The position numbers and the translations under genes were made by a program. From assembly GCF_049727805.1 (NCBI RefSeq), contig NZ_JBCNYA010000001.1, forward strand, positions 1 through 64,000: a stretch of DNA of 64,000 nucleotides. Direction: 5' to 3'. How positions within the stretch are numbered: the first letter of the stretch is position 1; each line of letters opens with the position of its first letter. Origin of the DNA: Frateuria_A sp049727805 (GTDB taxonomy: Bacteria > Pseudomonadota > Gammaproteobacteria > Xanthomonadales > Rhodanobacteraceae). The notes under the pieces were generated by a model. It searched no databases and was not told the origin of the DNA. It was given only the letters and a program-made list of their open reading frames with translations. Below are positions 10,219-20,043 of the stretch, piece by piece.

Positions 10219-10770
10219 TCAGGAGCTTTTGAGAAGGACGACCACGGCGCCGGTGCCGCCCTGCGCGGGTTTGGCCGAGGCGAAGGCGACCACGTCGTCG
10301 CGCCGGCGCAACAGCCGGTCGGTGAGCACCTTCAGCACGGGACCGGCGGCCTTCGAGCGAAGCCCCTTGCCGTGCACGATGCGCACGCAGCGCAGCCCGT
10401 GCTGGCGAGCCTCGGCCAGGAAGGTGGCGATGCTCGATTGCGCGGCGGCGGCGTTCATGTGGTGCAGGTCCAGTTCGTCCTGGATGCTGAACTGACCGCG
10501 CTTGAGCTGGCGCAGCAGGCGCGGCGGATAACCGTCGCGCAGGTAGCCGAGCTCTTCGCCGATTTCCATCAGCGCGGGATCGAAGGCGAGCTCGAGCAGC
10601 TCGCCGGGCACCGCCGCTTCATCCGCTTCGAACATGTGCGCACGCGGCTCTGGCCTCGGCGCAGGCGGCGGAGGCGCGTCGGTGCGGATTTCGCGTACCG
10701 GGCCGATGGCGTCGCGGAACAGACGGATGTCGTCCTCGTCGGGCTGGGTCGGGGCGCGTCGCTTGTTCAT
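10219..10770 (-). CDS. Smr/MutS-C-terminal domain protein
   Basis: A 183-residue stand-alone Smr-domain protein, probably a nuclease or nucleic-acid binder of the SmrA/SmrB type; cytosolic. The N-terminal third is charged and proline-rich. The Smr domain (about 95-183) carries the conserved DELDLHHMN motif, HGKGLRS and a C-terminal KPAQGGTGAVVVLL. SmrB-type proteins of E. coli act on mRNA at collided ribosomes; whether this one does is inference. The gene lies alone on the minus strand between truD and surE, its start 181 bp from surE, so the two diverge. Confidence 0.88.
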   Translation of the reverse strand: MNKRRAPTQPDEDDIRLFRDAIGPVREIRTDAPPPPAPRPEPRAHMFEADEAAVPGELLELAFDPALMEIGEELGYLRDGYPPRLLRQLKRGQFSIQDELDLHHMNAAAAQSSIATFLAEARQHGLRCVRIVHGKGLRSKAAGPVLKVLTDRLLRRRDDVVAFASAKPAQGGTGAVVVLLKSS

Positions 10771-10951
10771 GAGGCCATGCTAGCAAGGGACTCTGGCGGG
10801 AGTTTCCTGCGAACCGCCCGTCCGACCGGTGCCTCCGGAAAGAGGGCTTTGGACCGTGTGCCCGTGAAAGAGGTGGCCCGCTCCGGTAGACTCGCGAGGA
10901 TCGAAGCGCGGCCTCGACGGTGCGCGCTCGTGCACTTCCTGACGGATCATC

Positions 10952-11731
10952 ATGCGAGTCCTGGTAAGCAACGACGACGGCGTGGATGCCCCCGGCATCC
11001 GCGTACTGGCCGAATGTCTGGCCGCGGTGGGGCAGGTGACGGTGGTGGCGCCCGATCGCGACCGCTCCGGCGCCAGCAACTCCCTCACCCTGGACGCGCC
11101 GATCCGCGCGTTGAAGATGGACGACGGCCGCTACCGCGTGGCCGGTACGCCGACCGACTGCGTGCACCTGGCGCTGGCCGGCCTGCTCGACCACGAACCG
11201 GACATCGTGGTGTCGGGCATCAACAATTCCTCCAACCTCGGCGACGACGTGATCTATTCGGGCACGGTCTCGGCGGCGATGGAAGGACGTTTCCTCGGAC
11301 TGCCGGCGATCGCCGTGTCGCTGGTCAGCCGTGACCACAAGGGCGAGCACTATGCGTCTGCCGCGCAGGCGGTGCTGATCCTTATGCGGCGGCTGCTGGT
11401 CGATCCGCTGCCGGCCGACACCATCCTCAACGTCAACGTGCCGGACCGGCCCTGGCGCGAGATCCAGGGTTTCGAGGTCACCCGGCTGGGCAAGCGGCAC
11501 CGCTCGGCGCCGTGCATCGCGCAGACCGACCCGCGCGGCAAGCCGATCTGGTGGATCGGGCCTGCCGGCGGCGCCGAGGACGACGGCCCGGGCACCGACT
11601 TCGACGCGGTGCGCCGCGGCTACGTGTCGGTCACGCCGATCCACGTCGACCTGACCCGCTACCAGGCGCTGGAGAAGATCAGCGGCTGGATGCAGGCGAT
11701 GACCGACGCGATGGACGAGAAGGCGGCCTGA
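10952..11731 (+). CDS. surE: 5'/3'-nucleotidase SurE
   Basis: Metal-dependent nucleoside monophosphate phosphatase of the stationary-phase survival family; cytosolic. The 259 residues begin MRVLVSNDDGVDAPGI with the metal-binding Asp pair, followed by PDRDRSGASN, GTPTDCVHLA and SGINNSSNLGDDVIYSGTVSAAMEG, the full family signature. The four-base gap to pcm indicates an operon. In enterobacteria and pseudomonads surE-pcm-nlpD lead into rpoS; here rpoS is absent. Confidence 0.97.
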   Translation: MRVLVSNDDGVDAPGIRVLAECLAAVGQVTVVAPDRDRSGASNSLTLDAPIRALKMDDGRYRVAGTPTDCVHLALAGLLDHEPDIVVSGINNSSNLGDDVIYSGTVSAAMEGRFLGLPAIAVSLVSRDHKGEHYASAAQAVLILMRRLLVDPLPADTILNVNVPDRPWREIQGFEVTRLGKRHRSAPCIAQTDPRGKPIWWIGPAGGAEDDGPGTDFDAVRRGYVSVTPIHVDLTRYQALEKISGWMQAMTDAMDEKAA

Positions 11732-11735
11732 AGCG

Positions 11736-12431
11736 ATGACGATGAACATTCATCCGCTGCCGCCGTCGGCGTTCAAGGGCGAGGGGATGACCTCGCAGCG
11801 TGCCCGCGACAGGCTGGCCGCGATCCTCAAGGAAAGCGGCATCCGCGACCCGCGCGTGATCGAGGTGATCCGCAACACGCCGCGCCACCATTTCATCGAC
11901 CAGGCGCTGCACTCGCGCGCCTACGAGAACACCGCGCTGCCGATCGGTCATGGCCAGACCATCTCGCAGCCGTGGGTCGTCGCGCGCATGACCGAGGCGC
12001 TGCTGGAACACTTCAACGGCGGCGTGCCGCAGAAAGTGCTGGAGATCGGCACCGGTTCGGGCTACCAGGCGGTGGTGCTGGCGGCGCTGGTCGGCCAGGT
12101 GTTCACCGTCGAGCGCATCGAAGAACTGCTGCGCCAGGCGCGCCGGCGCTTCCGCCAGCTGGGCCTGACCAATGTGCGCTCGCGCCACGACGACGGCAAG
12201 CTGGGCTGGCCGGACCAGGCGCCATTCGACGCGATCATCCTCACTGCCGCCGGCGACGCGATTCCCAGCCAGGTGCTCGACCAGCTCGCACCGGGCGGGG
12301 TGCTGGTGGCGCCGGTAGGCTCGCCCAGCAGCCAGACGCTGCTGCGCATCCGTGGCGACGGGCAGGGCGACTTCATCCAGGAAGAACTCGGCGCGGTCAG
12401 CTTCGTACCGCTGCTCGGCGGCATCGGCTGA
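11736..12431 (+). CDS. pcm: Protein-L-isoaspartate O-methyltransferase
   Basis: Methylates L-isoaspartyl residues with SAM to start repair of aged proteins; cytosolic. The 231 residues show TPRHHFIDQAL, the substrate loop ALPIGHGQTISQP, the SAM motif VLEIGTGSGYQ, VFTVERIEEL and the C-terminal LLRIR strand. The first 17 residues before MTSQRARDRL are poorly conserved, so the true start may be the internal ATG near 11787. It is tightly linked to surE upstream and yqaA downstream. Confidence 0.95.
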   Translation: MTMNIHPLPPSAFKGEGMTSQRARDRLAAILKESGIRDPRVIEVIRNTPRHHFIDQALHSRAYENTALPIGHGQTISQPWVVARMTEALLEHFNGGVPQKVLEIGTGSGYQAVVLAALVGQVFTVERIEELLRQARRRFRQLGLTNVRSRHDDGKLGWPDQAPFDAIILTAAGDAIPSQVLDQLAPGGVLVAPVGSPSSQTLLRIRGDGQGDFIQEELGAVSFVPLLGGIG

Positions 12432-12463
12432 TGCCACTCCCCCGGCGACAAGGAAACTCGTAG

Positions 12464-13072
12464 ATGCGCCTGTTCGGAACGCTCTATTCGCGCGCACTGA
12501 CCTGGGCGCGCGATCCACGGGCCGTGTACTACCTGTGCGGACTCAGCTTCGTCGAGGCCTTCATCTTCCCGATCATGCCGGAGGTGATGCTGGCGCCGAT
12601 GATGCTGGGCAAGCGGCAGAAGGCGTTCTTCTACGCCAACATCAGCCTGCTGTTCTCGCTGCTCGGCTCGCTGGTGGGGTATGCGCTCGGCCACTGGGCG
12701 TTCCAGGCGTTGCAGCCGCTGCTGGCCTCGCTGCACCTGCTCGAGCCGATCGAGCAGGGCGTGGCCAGCCTGCGTACGCAGATGAACCAGCACTGGCTAG
12801 GCCTGCTGCTGGTGCTGGCGCTGGCCGCGCTGCAGCCGGTGGTGCCGATGAAATTCGTCACCTGGGCGTCGGGCATCGTCGGCGTGCCGGTGGTCCCGTT
12901 CCTGCTCTGCATGGCGGTGGGACGGGGCAAGCGCGTGTGGTTGCTCGCGCTGCTCATCCGCCTGTTCGGCGAGCGCGCCGAACGGCTGCTGCACAAGCAC
13001 ATCGAGCGCATCGGCTGGGCGGCGATCGTGCTGCTCGGGCTGCTTGCGGTCTGGTGGATCTGGCTGCGTTGA
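12464..13072 (+). CDS. yqaA: YqaA family membrane protein (DedA/SNARE-associated-like)
   Basis: Inner-membrane protein of 202 residues in the YqaA branch of the DedA-like superfamily; some DedA-superfamily relatives move or scramble lipids, but the role of this branch is not settled. Visible are YYLCGLSFVEAFIFPIMPEV near the N-terminus, re-entrant and membrane helices around 45-75, 105-150 and a final helix about 180-200. Insertion of yqaA between pcm and nlpD is, as I recall, shared by Xanthomonadales. The 32-bp gap from pcm and about 54 bp to nlpD fit one transcript. Confidence 0.85.
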   Translation: MRLFGTLYSRALTWARDPRAVYYLCGLSFVEAFIFPIMPEVMLAPMMLGKRQKAFFYANISLLFSLLGSLVGYALGHWAFQALQPLLASLHLLEPIEQGVASLRTQMNQHWLGLLLVLALAALQPVVPMKFVTWASGIVGVPVVPFLLCMAVGRGKRVWLLALLIRLFGERAERLLHKHIERIGWAAIVLLGLLAVWWIWLR

Positions 13073-13125
13073 GCGGTCCCGCGCTTTTCGTGAAATCGGC
13101 GTGTCGGCTGGGTATGCTGGTTGGC

Positions 13126-13980
13126 ATGACGAAATGGACGCGCTTCGCGGCGGCATGCACGGCCGCGCTTCTCCTTGCCGCCTGTGGCCGGTCGGTGGTG
13201 GTCCAGCCGAACCGCAGCGCCACGCCGCCGCCGCGTGCATCGGTGGCCGCGCCGCGCACGGCGGCCGGCAGCTATCGGGTGGCGCGCGGAGACACGCTCT
13301 ACTCGATCGCCTTCCGCAATGGCGTCGATTTCCGCGACCTGGCTGCCTGGAACGGTATCGCTGCGCCTTACACGATCTGGCCGGGCCAGGTGCTGCGCCT
13401 GTCGCCTGGCGGGCGGAGCGCAGGCACCTCCCGCCCCATCGCGAAAAATGCGTCGGCCCGCCCCCAGGCGCCGGTGTTCAAGCCGGTTACGCCGGCACCA
13501 TCGCATGCGAATCCGAGCGCGGCCCGCACGGTCGCCGCTCCTGCGCCCGTGGCCGTCGTTCCCGCGCCCCCGGCATCACCTGCACCGAAGGGCGCCACGC
13601 GCAACGCGGGCGGGGTGACCTGGCGCTGGCCGGCCGATGGCTCGCTGATCAAGAAGTTCCAGAGCGGCGATGCCATCCCGGGCATCGAGCTTGCCGGCAA
13701 GTCGGGCGATCCGGTACGCGCGGCGGCCGACGGCGTGGTGGTGTACAGCGGCAACGGCCTGGTCGGCTACGGCGAGCTGATCATCATCAAGCACAACGAC
13801 GACTTCCTCTCGGCGTACGGCCACAACCGCAAGCGGCTGGTGAAGGAAGGCCAGCGGGTGAGCGCGGGGCAGCTGATCGCCGAAATGGGTTCGACTGGCG
13901 CGCCGCGGGACGAATTGCAGTTCCAGATCCGACGCAACGGCAATCCGGTCGACCCGCTGGATTACCTGCCGGCCCGGTGA
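13126..13980 (+). CDS. nlpD: NlpD-like LysM/LytM lipoprotein, amidase activator
   Basis: Envelope lipoprotein predicted to activate an N-acetylmuramoyl-L-alanine amidase during septum splitting. The 284 residues have a signal peptide with lipobox LLAAC (about residues 17-21), a LysM domain (about 47-90, YRVARGDTLYSIAFRNG), a Pro/Ala-rich linker (about 100-160) and a LytM/M23 domain (about 165-280). The M23 zinc ligands are missing: the HxxxD site reads IELAGKSGD and the usual HLHF site reads ELQFQI, so it should be catalytically inactive, as in NlpD and EnvC. The start at 13126 gives a compact signal peptide; ATG 13114 is possible. Confidence 0.93.
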   Translation: MTKWTRFAAACTAALLLAACGRSVVVQPNRSATPPPRASVAAPRTAAGSYRVARGDTLYSIAFRNGVDFRDLAAWNGIAAPYTIWPGQVLRLSPGGRSAGTSRPIAKNASARPQAPVFKPVTPAPSHANPSAARTVAAPAPVAVVPAPPASPAPKGATRNAGGVTWRWPADGSLIKKFQSGDAIPGIELAGKSGDPVRAAADGVVVYSGNGLVGYGELIIIKHNDDFLSAYGHNRKRLVKEGQRVSAGQLIAEMGSTGAPRDELQFQIRRNGNPVDPLDYLPAR

Positions 13981-13996
13981 GGGACGGATTCGGGCG

Positions 13997-14386
13997 TCAG
14001 CCCGCCGATCCCGTACGCGGCAGGATGAAGGCCGCCACCACCCGTCGCCCCTCGCTGGCCAGCAGGTCGTAGGTACGCGCTGCCGCGGCATTGTCCATCA
14101 CCTCGATGCCGACGCCCTTGCGCAGGAAGCCGGCCATGAAGGCGGCCGGCGGGAAGCGCTGGCGCATGCCGGTGCCCAGCAGCACCACCTCCGGCTCGAG
14201 CGCGCGCACGGCTTCGCCGGCGCCTTCGTCCAGCGCCGCCACGTCGTCCACCGGCCAGCCTTCGACGACCCGGTCCGGTGCCAGCAGGAAACTCGCCTCC
14301 AGCTCCCGGTCCATGACCGTGATCGACCGCTCGCCGACGCGCCGGACGAACAGGTAACCCTCGGGGCGCTCGAGCGAAAGGTCCAT
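13997..14386 (-). CDS. Mth938-like domain protein
   Basis: A 129-residue protein of the DUF498/Mth938 fold family, which includes human NDUFAF3 and the Xanthomonas XCC1710 structure; biochemical function in bacteria is unknown. Visible are the core GWPVDDVAAL, PEVVLLGTGMRQRFPP and GVGIEVMDNAAAARTYDLLASEGRRV segments, split by an acidic stretch. No membrane segment or signal. Its ATG overlaps the yhbY stop (TGATG), so the two are co-translated. It converges with nlpD 16 bp away. Confidence 0.85.
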   Translation of the reverse strand: MDLSLERPEGYLFVRRVGERSITVMDRELEASFLLAPDRVVEGWPVDDVAALDEGAGEAVRALEPEVVLLGTGMRQRFPPAAFMAGFLRKGVGIEVMDNAAAARTYDLLASEGRRVVAAFILPRTGSAG

Positions 14387-14682
14387 CAGCGGGGCAGGGC
14401 GAGCTTGGGCTCGTCCTCGTTGCGGCGGAACAGGGTCACGGTATAGCCGATCTGCTGCACGTTGTCGGCGCCGGTGCCTTCGGTCAGGTAGGCGATCTGG
14501 GCCTCGCGCTCGTCCTTGTCGCCCCCTGAGAGCTTCACCTTGACCAGCTCGTGGTGGCTGAGCGCCAGGTCCAGCTCCTTGAGCACGGCCGGCGTCGCCC
14601 CCTTGGCGCCGAGCAGGATCACCGGGCGCAGGTCGTGGGCAAGGCTGCGCAGATAGCGCCGCTGGGAGGGGGAGATCGGCAT
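14386..14682 (-). CDS. yhbY: YhbY family CRM-domain RNA-binding protein
   Basis: Small ribosome-associated RNA-binding protein; the CRM domain binds pre-50S particles in E. coli. About 98 residues with the hallmark LAHDLRPVILLGAKG segment containing the GxxG loop, HELVKVKLSG and a C-terminal IGYTVTLFRRN strand. The start is placed at the ATG giving MPISPSQRR, which matches family N-termini; an in-frame start five codons upstream (14697) is possible. It diverges from rlmE exactly as in E. coli and is coupled to the Mth938-like gene. Confidence 0.92.
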   Translation of the reverse strand: MPISPSQRRYLRSLAHDLRPVILLGAKGATPAVLKELDLALSHHELVKVKLSGGDKDEREAQIAYLTEGTGADNVQQIGYTVTLFRRNEDEPKLALPR

Positions 14683-14764
14683 GCGGAAAGGGTCCACGAT
14701 TCGCGGTCAGGGGGCCGTAAAGGGTATCATGCGGCCGTCTGTCCCCATCGGTGGCCCCTGCCGC

Positions 14765-15411
14765 ATGTCCCGCAGCAAAAGCAGCTCCCGATGGCTCCGG
14801 GAACACTTCGACGACGTCTACGTGAAGAAGGCGCAGGCCGAAGGCCTGCGTTCGCGCGCGGCGTTCAAGCTGGAGGAGCTGATCGACCGCGACCGCCTGC
14901 TCAGGCCGGGCATGCGCGTGGTCGACCTGGGCGCGGCCCCCGGCGGCTGGTCGCAACTGGTCCGCCAGCGCCTCGGCGACAACGGCACGGTGATCGCGCT
15001 GGACATCCTCCCGATGCAGGGCATCGGCGGCGTCGATTTCATCGAGGGCGACTTCCGCGAGGAGTCCGTGCTGCGCCAGCTGGAGCAGCGCCTGGGCGGC
15101 CAGGGCGTCGATCTTGTACTGTCCGACATGGCCCCCAATATGAGTGGAGTGGCGCTGGCCGACCAGATCCGTGCGATGGACCTGGCCGAACTGGCGCTGG
15201 ATTTCTCCCGGCAGTGGCTCAAGCCGGGCGGCGCGTTCCTGATCAAGCTGTTCCAGGGCGCCGGCTTCGATGAGTACCTACGCAACTTGCGCGCGCAGTT
15301 CGCGCGCGTGACCATGCGTAAACCCAAGGCCTCGCGCGCGCGTTCGCGCGAGGTGTATGCGCTCGCCACGGGCCGGAAACCCGGCGGCGGGCAAACGGAC
15401 GAGACCCGCGC

Positions 15412-15415
<4 letters not shown>
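14765..15415 (+). CDS. rlmE: 23S rRNA (uridine(2552)-2'-O)-methyltransferase RlmE/FtsJ
   Basis: Methylates the 2'-OH of U2552 in the 50S A loop with SAM, needed for late large-subunit assembly. The 216 residues include RSRAAFKLEELIDRD, the SAM motif VVDLGAAPGGWSQ, LDILPMQG, the catalytic Asp in LVLSDMAPNMSG, and the Lys of FLIKLFQG, giving the K-D-K-E tetrad. The start at 14765 gives the basic MSRSKSSSRW family N-terminus; 28 upstream in-frame codons lie in the divergent promoter region and are rejected. It overlaps ftsH by four bases (ATGA). Confidence 0.97.
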
Positions 15416-17355
<1,940 letters not shown>

Positions 17356-17420
17356 TTGGTCAGCCCCCCCCCGGCAGGCAGGGGAGGGCTGGGAAAAGGG
17401 CGCTTCCCACGCTTGTCGCT

Positions 17421-17452
17421 ACCTTTGCGTTTGGACGTCCAAACGTAAAGGT
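17421..17452. promoter_or_regulatory. 32-bp near-perfect palindrome resembling tandem MetJ boxes
   Basis: Symmetric around GGACGTCC with one mismatched pair. The left half runs ACCTTTGCGTTTGG and the right half CCAAACGTAAAGGT. No T-run follows, so it is a poor terminator for ftsH. The run TGGACGTCCAAACGT resembles E. coli MetJ operators of the TGGATGTCTAAACGT type (from memory). It lies 60-90 bp upstream of the tRNA promoter. An operator function is inference. Confidence 0.45.
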
Positions 17453-17512
17453 CCGACGCAGAAGGGAGTCGCGGCTCGTCGCATCGGAAGCGAAGATTTT
17501 TTGAAAAAGGTG

Positions 17513-17541
17513 TTGACGCCGCTGCGTCCGATCTGAATAAT
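17513..17541 (+). promoter_or_regulatory. Sigma70 promoter of the tRNA cluster
   Basis: -35 TTGACG (17513-17518), 17-base spacer, -10 AATAAT (17536-17541). An AT-rich stretch GAAGATTTTTTGAAAAAGG (about 17492-17510) sits just upstream, like an UP element. This is the stable-RNA promoter layout of gammaproteobacteria. The first tRNA begins about 55 bases after the expected start point. Confidence 0.8.
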
Positions 17542-17604
17542 TCCGCTTCTTGCTTCGGCAGCCACCGCTTCGGCGATGGCGCCACGGCAAACCAGTTTTA
17601 CCGC

Positions 17605-17681
17605 GCGCCCGTAGCTCAGTTGGATAGAGTACCAGGCTACGAACTTGGTGGTCGGGAGTTCGAATCTCTCCGGGCGCGCCA
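17605..17681 (+). tRNA. tRNA-Arg (ACG)
   Basis: 77-nt cloverleaf with encoded CCA. The acceptor GCGCCCG pairs with CGGGCGC; the anticodon stem CCAGG/CTTGG holds the loop CTACGAA; anticodon ACG at 17639-17641; T loop TTCGAAT. First gene of the cluster. A34 is expected to be converted to inosine by TadA, as in other bacteria. Confidence 0.97.
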
Positions 17682-17844
17682 TTTACATCGCAAGGAGTGT
17701 TGTTCGCAACATGCCTTGTTCACCGGATCACGGTCCGGTGGTACCGGAAAGGATTTCGGTGCGCTGGACACGGATTGACGAGGTGAAGCGTCGCCCGTAG
17801 CATTCGAGGGCTTCGGAACGCGGGAGCGTTCCACGGATCTGCTA

Positions 17845-17921
17845 CGGGGTATAGCTCAGTCTGGTAGAGCGCCAGCTTTGGGAGCTGGATGTCGGGGGTT
17901 CGAATCCCTCTGCCCCGACCA
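17845..17921 (+). tRNA. tRNA-Pro (TGG)
   Basis: 77-nt cloverleaf starting CGGGGTA with encoded CCA. Anticodon stem CCAGC/GCTGG, anticodon TGG at 17879-17881, T arm GGGGG TTCGAAT CCCTC. The 163-base gap from tRNA-Arg holds no ORF or second tRNA I can support. Confidence 0.97.
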
Positions 17922-17944
17922 GGCAGGCGTTATGCTTAGGACAT

Positions 17945-18021
17945 GCGCCTGTAGCTCAACCGGATAGAGCATCGGCCTTCTAAGCCGACGGTTGCAGGTT
18001 CGATTCCTGTCGGGCGCGCCA
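17945..18021 (+). tRNA. tRNA-Arg (TCT)
   Basis: 77-nt cloverleaf with acceptor GCGCCTG pairing CGGGCGC (one G-T). Anticodon stem TCGGC/GCCGA, anticodon TCT at 17979-17981, encoded CCA. It reads AGA and AGG, which are rare in this GC-rich genome. Confidence 0.97.
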
Positions 18022-18040
18022 GCTTCACTAGAGTTTTTAT

Positions 18041-18118
18041 GGTGGGCGTAGCTCAGCTGGTTAGAGTCCCGGATTGTGATTCCGGATGTCGTGGGTTCGA
18101 ATCCCATCGCTCACCCCA
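18041..18118 (+). tRNA. tRNA-His (GTG)
   Basis: Cloverleaf with the histidine-specific extra G at position -1 (18041) opposite discriminator C. The acceptor GTGGGCG pairs with CGCTCAC; anticodon GTG at 18076-18078; encoded CCA. The G-1 is part of the encoded 78 nt. Confidence 0.97.
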
Positions 18119-18133
18119 ATTTGGAAGTTTCAA

Positions 18134-18209
<76 letters not shown>

Positions 18210-18215
18210 ATAACG

Positions 18216-18250
18216 ACAGGCGCCCGGGAAACCGGGCGCCTGTTTTCTTT
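18216..18250 (+). terminator. Rho-independent terminator of the tRNA operon
   Basis: Perfect 12-bp stem, arms 18216-18227 and 18232-18243, with a GAAA tetraloop (18228-18231), then TTTTCTTTT. It ends the Arg-Pro-Arg-His-Lys unit. Confidence 0.92.
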
Positions 18251-18270
18251 TGTCTTGCAGGATGCGTTTC

Positions 18271-18398
18271 TCCGCCTCTCCTTTGAGGAGGATGAGGGGA
18301 TGAGGCTCGCCAGAGAATCCGCCGAGGCGAGCTTTGATGTGGTTCCAGCCCAGCCTTGACCCCTCACCCCAACCCTCTCCCCGGAGGGGAGAGGGGGC
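18271..18398. repeat. Family B inverted-repeat element, copy 1
   Basis: The right arm, 18360-18395, is a 36-base block starting CCCCTCACCCCAACCCTC and ending GGAGGGGAGAGGG, identical to 55167-55202. The left arm (about 18271-18305, TCTCCTTTGAGGAGGATGAGG) is a decayed inverted copy. With the terminator, it fills the 364-base gap between tRNA-Lys and tRNA-Leu; no gene is seen there. Confidence 0.75.
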
Positions 18399-18573
18399 GA
18401 AGGTGGTCCTGGCGGACCGTGCCCTTGTCCAAGAGCCGGCGTGCTTGTGCTGCCCCGCCACGCAACCGTAAAATGCCCTGCTTTGGCGCAAGGGAATCAT
18501 CGACTTAGCGGGGCGGGGCGCCTGGCCGGTTTCCGTTCGGAATCCGCCGCTTCCGATCCGCTCGAGGCGTGAT

Positions 18574-18659
18574 GCGAAAGTGGCGGAACTGGTAGACGCA
18601 CCAGATTTAGGTTCTGGCGGGTAACCCCCGTGAGGGTTCGAGTCCCTCCTTTCGCACCA
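18574..18659 (+). tRNA. tRNA-Leu (TAG)
   Basis: 86-nt class II tRNA with a long variable arm (GGCGGGTAACCCCCGTGA region). The acceptor GCGAAAG pairs with CTTTCGC; anticodon stem CCAGA/TCTGG; anticodon TAG at 18608-18610; encoded CCA. It lies 67 bases upstream of tig with only a short T-tract (CCCTTTTTAG) between them, so partial read-through is possible. Confidence 0.97.
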
Positions 18660-18726
18660 ATCCCTTTTTAGTTTCTGCAAGGCCGGCCCGCACGCTGGCC
18701 CATCACGAGAGTTACCAGGAGTCGTC

Positions 18727-20019
18727 ATGCAGTTTTCGGTTGAGAACGTCGGCAAGCTCGAGCGCAAGCTCACGGTGCGGTTCCCGGCGGAGCGGTTCGA
18801 GTCGCAGGTCAGCGCGCGCATCGCCGAAATGGGCCGTACCGTCCGGCTGAAGGGCTTCCGGCCGGGCAAGGTGCCGACGGCCGTGATCCAGCAGCGCTTC
18901 GGCTCGCAGGTGCGCGGTGAAGTCCTGTCCGACCTGATCGGCAGCACCCTGCGCGAGGCCTTCGAGAAGGAGAACCTGCGCCCGGTCGCCAATCCCTCGA
19001 TCGATACCACCGGCAAGCCGGAGAACGGCGAGATCGCCTATACCGCCACCTTCGAGGTGATGCCGGAGTTCCCCGAGATCGACGTGGCTGCGCTGGAGGT
19101 CAACCGTCCGGTCGCCGAGGTGACTGACGCCGACATCGAGAAGATGATCGAGACCCTGCGCCTGCAACGCCGCAGTTTCGATGCGGTCGAGCGCGCCTCG
19201 GCCGAGGGCGACTTCGTGATGTTCGAGTACGCCGCCACTGCGGGCGACTACCGTTTCCCGGCCGAGGGCCTGGAGCGCGCCGGCAGCGTGCTCGGCTCGG
19301 GCACGCTGTTCAAGGCGCTGGACGAGACGCTGACCGGTCGCAGCGCCGGTGACGAGTTCGATGCCGAGATCAATTTCCCCGAAGACTTCGGCAATCCGCA
19401 GCTGGCCGGCAAGAGCGCCCCGGTCAGCTTCAAGATCGTCAAGGTGCAGGCGCCGAACCTGCCGGAGGTCAACGAAGAGTTCGCCAAGCTGTTCGGCATC
19501 GCCGACGGCAACCTGGATACCTTCCGCAAGGAAGTGCGTGCCAACCTCGAGCGCGAGCTCAAGGCCACGCTGATGGGCCGCCTCAAGGCCGAGGTCGCCG
19601 AGAAGCTGGCCGACGCCCACGGCGAGCTGGAAGTTCCGAACATGATGGTGCAGGCGGAGGCGCGCAACCTCGCCGCCGGCAGCGTGCCGCGTGGCCAGCA
19701 GCCACCGCCGCAGCTCGTCGAGGCGGCGATGCCGATGGCGCGCAAGCGAGTGATCGCCGGTCTCCTGATGGGCGAGATCGCCCGCAAGCAGGACCTCAAG
19801 ATCGACCGCAAGCGCGTGGCCGAGCAGTTGGCCGCCATCGCCTCGACCTACGAGGAACCCGAGAAGGTCGTTGAACTTTACAACGCCGACCCCCAATTGA
19901 TGTCTGGGCTGCAGAACCGCGTGATGGAAGACCAGGTGGCCGAGTGGGTGGCCGAGCACGCCAAGACCACCGACAAGAACCTGGGCTTCGACGAGGTGAT
20001 GCGCCCGGCCGGCGCCTGA
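18727..20019 (+). CDS. tig: Trigger factor
   Basis: Ribosome-associated chaperone and prolyl isomerase at the polypeptide exit tunnel. The 430 residues have the N-terminal ribosome-binding domain with the GFRPGKVP signature (about 43-50), an FKBP-type PPIase domain (about 150-240, GDFVMFEYAA to KSAPVSFKI) and a helical C-terminal chaperone domain. The length is typical (432 in E. coli). The ATG at 18727 follows GAGAGTTACCAGGAG. It heads the tig-clpP-clpX-lon-hupB-ppiD proteostasis block. Confidence 0.97.
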   Translation: MQFSVENVGKLERKLTVRFPAERFESQVSARIAEMGRTVRLKGFRPGKVPTAVIQQRFGSQVRGEVLSDLIGSTLREAFEKENLRPVANPSIDTTGKPENGEIAYTATFEVMPEFPEIDVAALEVNRPVAEVTDADIEKMIETLRLQRRSFDAVERASAEGDFVMFEYAATAGDYRFPAEGLERAGSVLGSGTLFKALDETLTGRSAGDEFDAEINFPEDFGNPQLAGKSAPVSFKIVKVQAPNLPEVNEEFAKLFGIADGNLDTFRKEVRANLERELKATLMGRLKAEVAEKLADAHGELEVPNMMVQAEARNLAAGSVPRGQQPPPQLVEAAMPMARKRVIAGLLMGEIARKQDLKIDRKRVAEQLAAIASTYEEPEKVVELYNADPQLMSGLQNRVMEDQVAEWVAEHAKTTDKNLGFDEVMRPAGA

Positions 20020-20043
20020 GCGACACTGCCAGGCACCATCATC

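Noticed and set aside
13997..14956. A long minus-strand frame joining the Mth938-like gene to the yhbY region
   Set aside because: The upstream part is out of frame with yhbY; the Mth938-like protein starts at 14386, and yhbY occupies the other frame.
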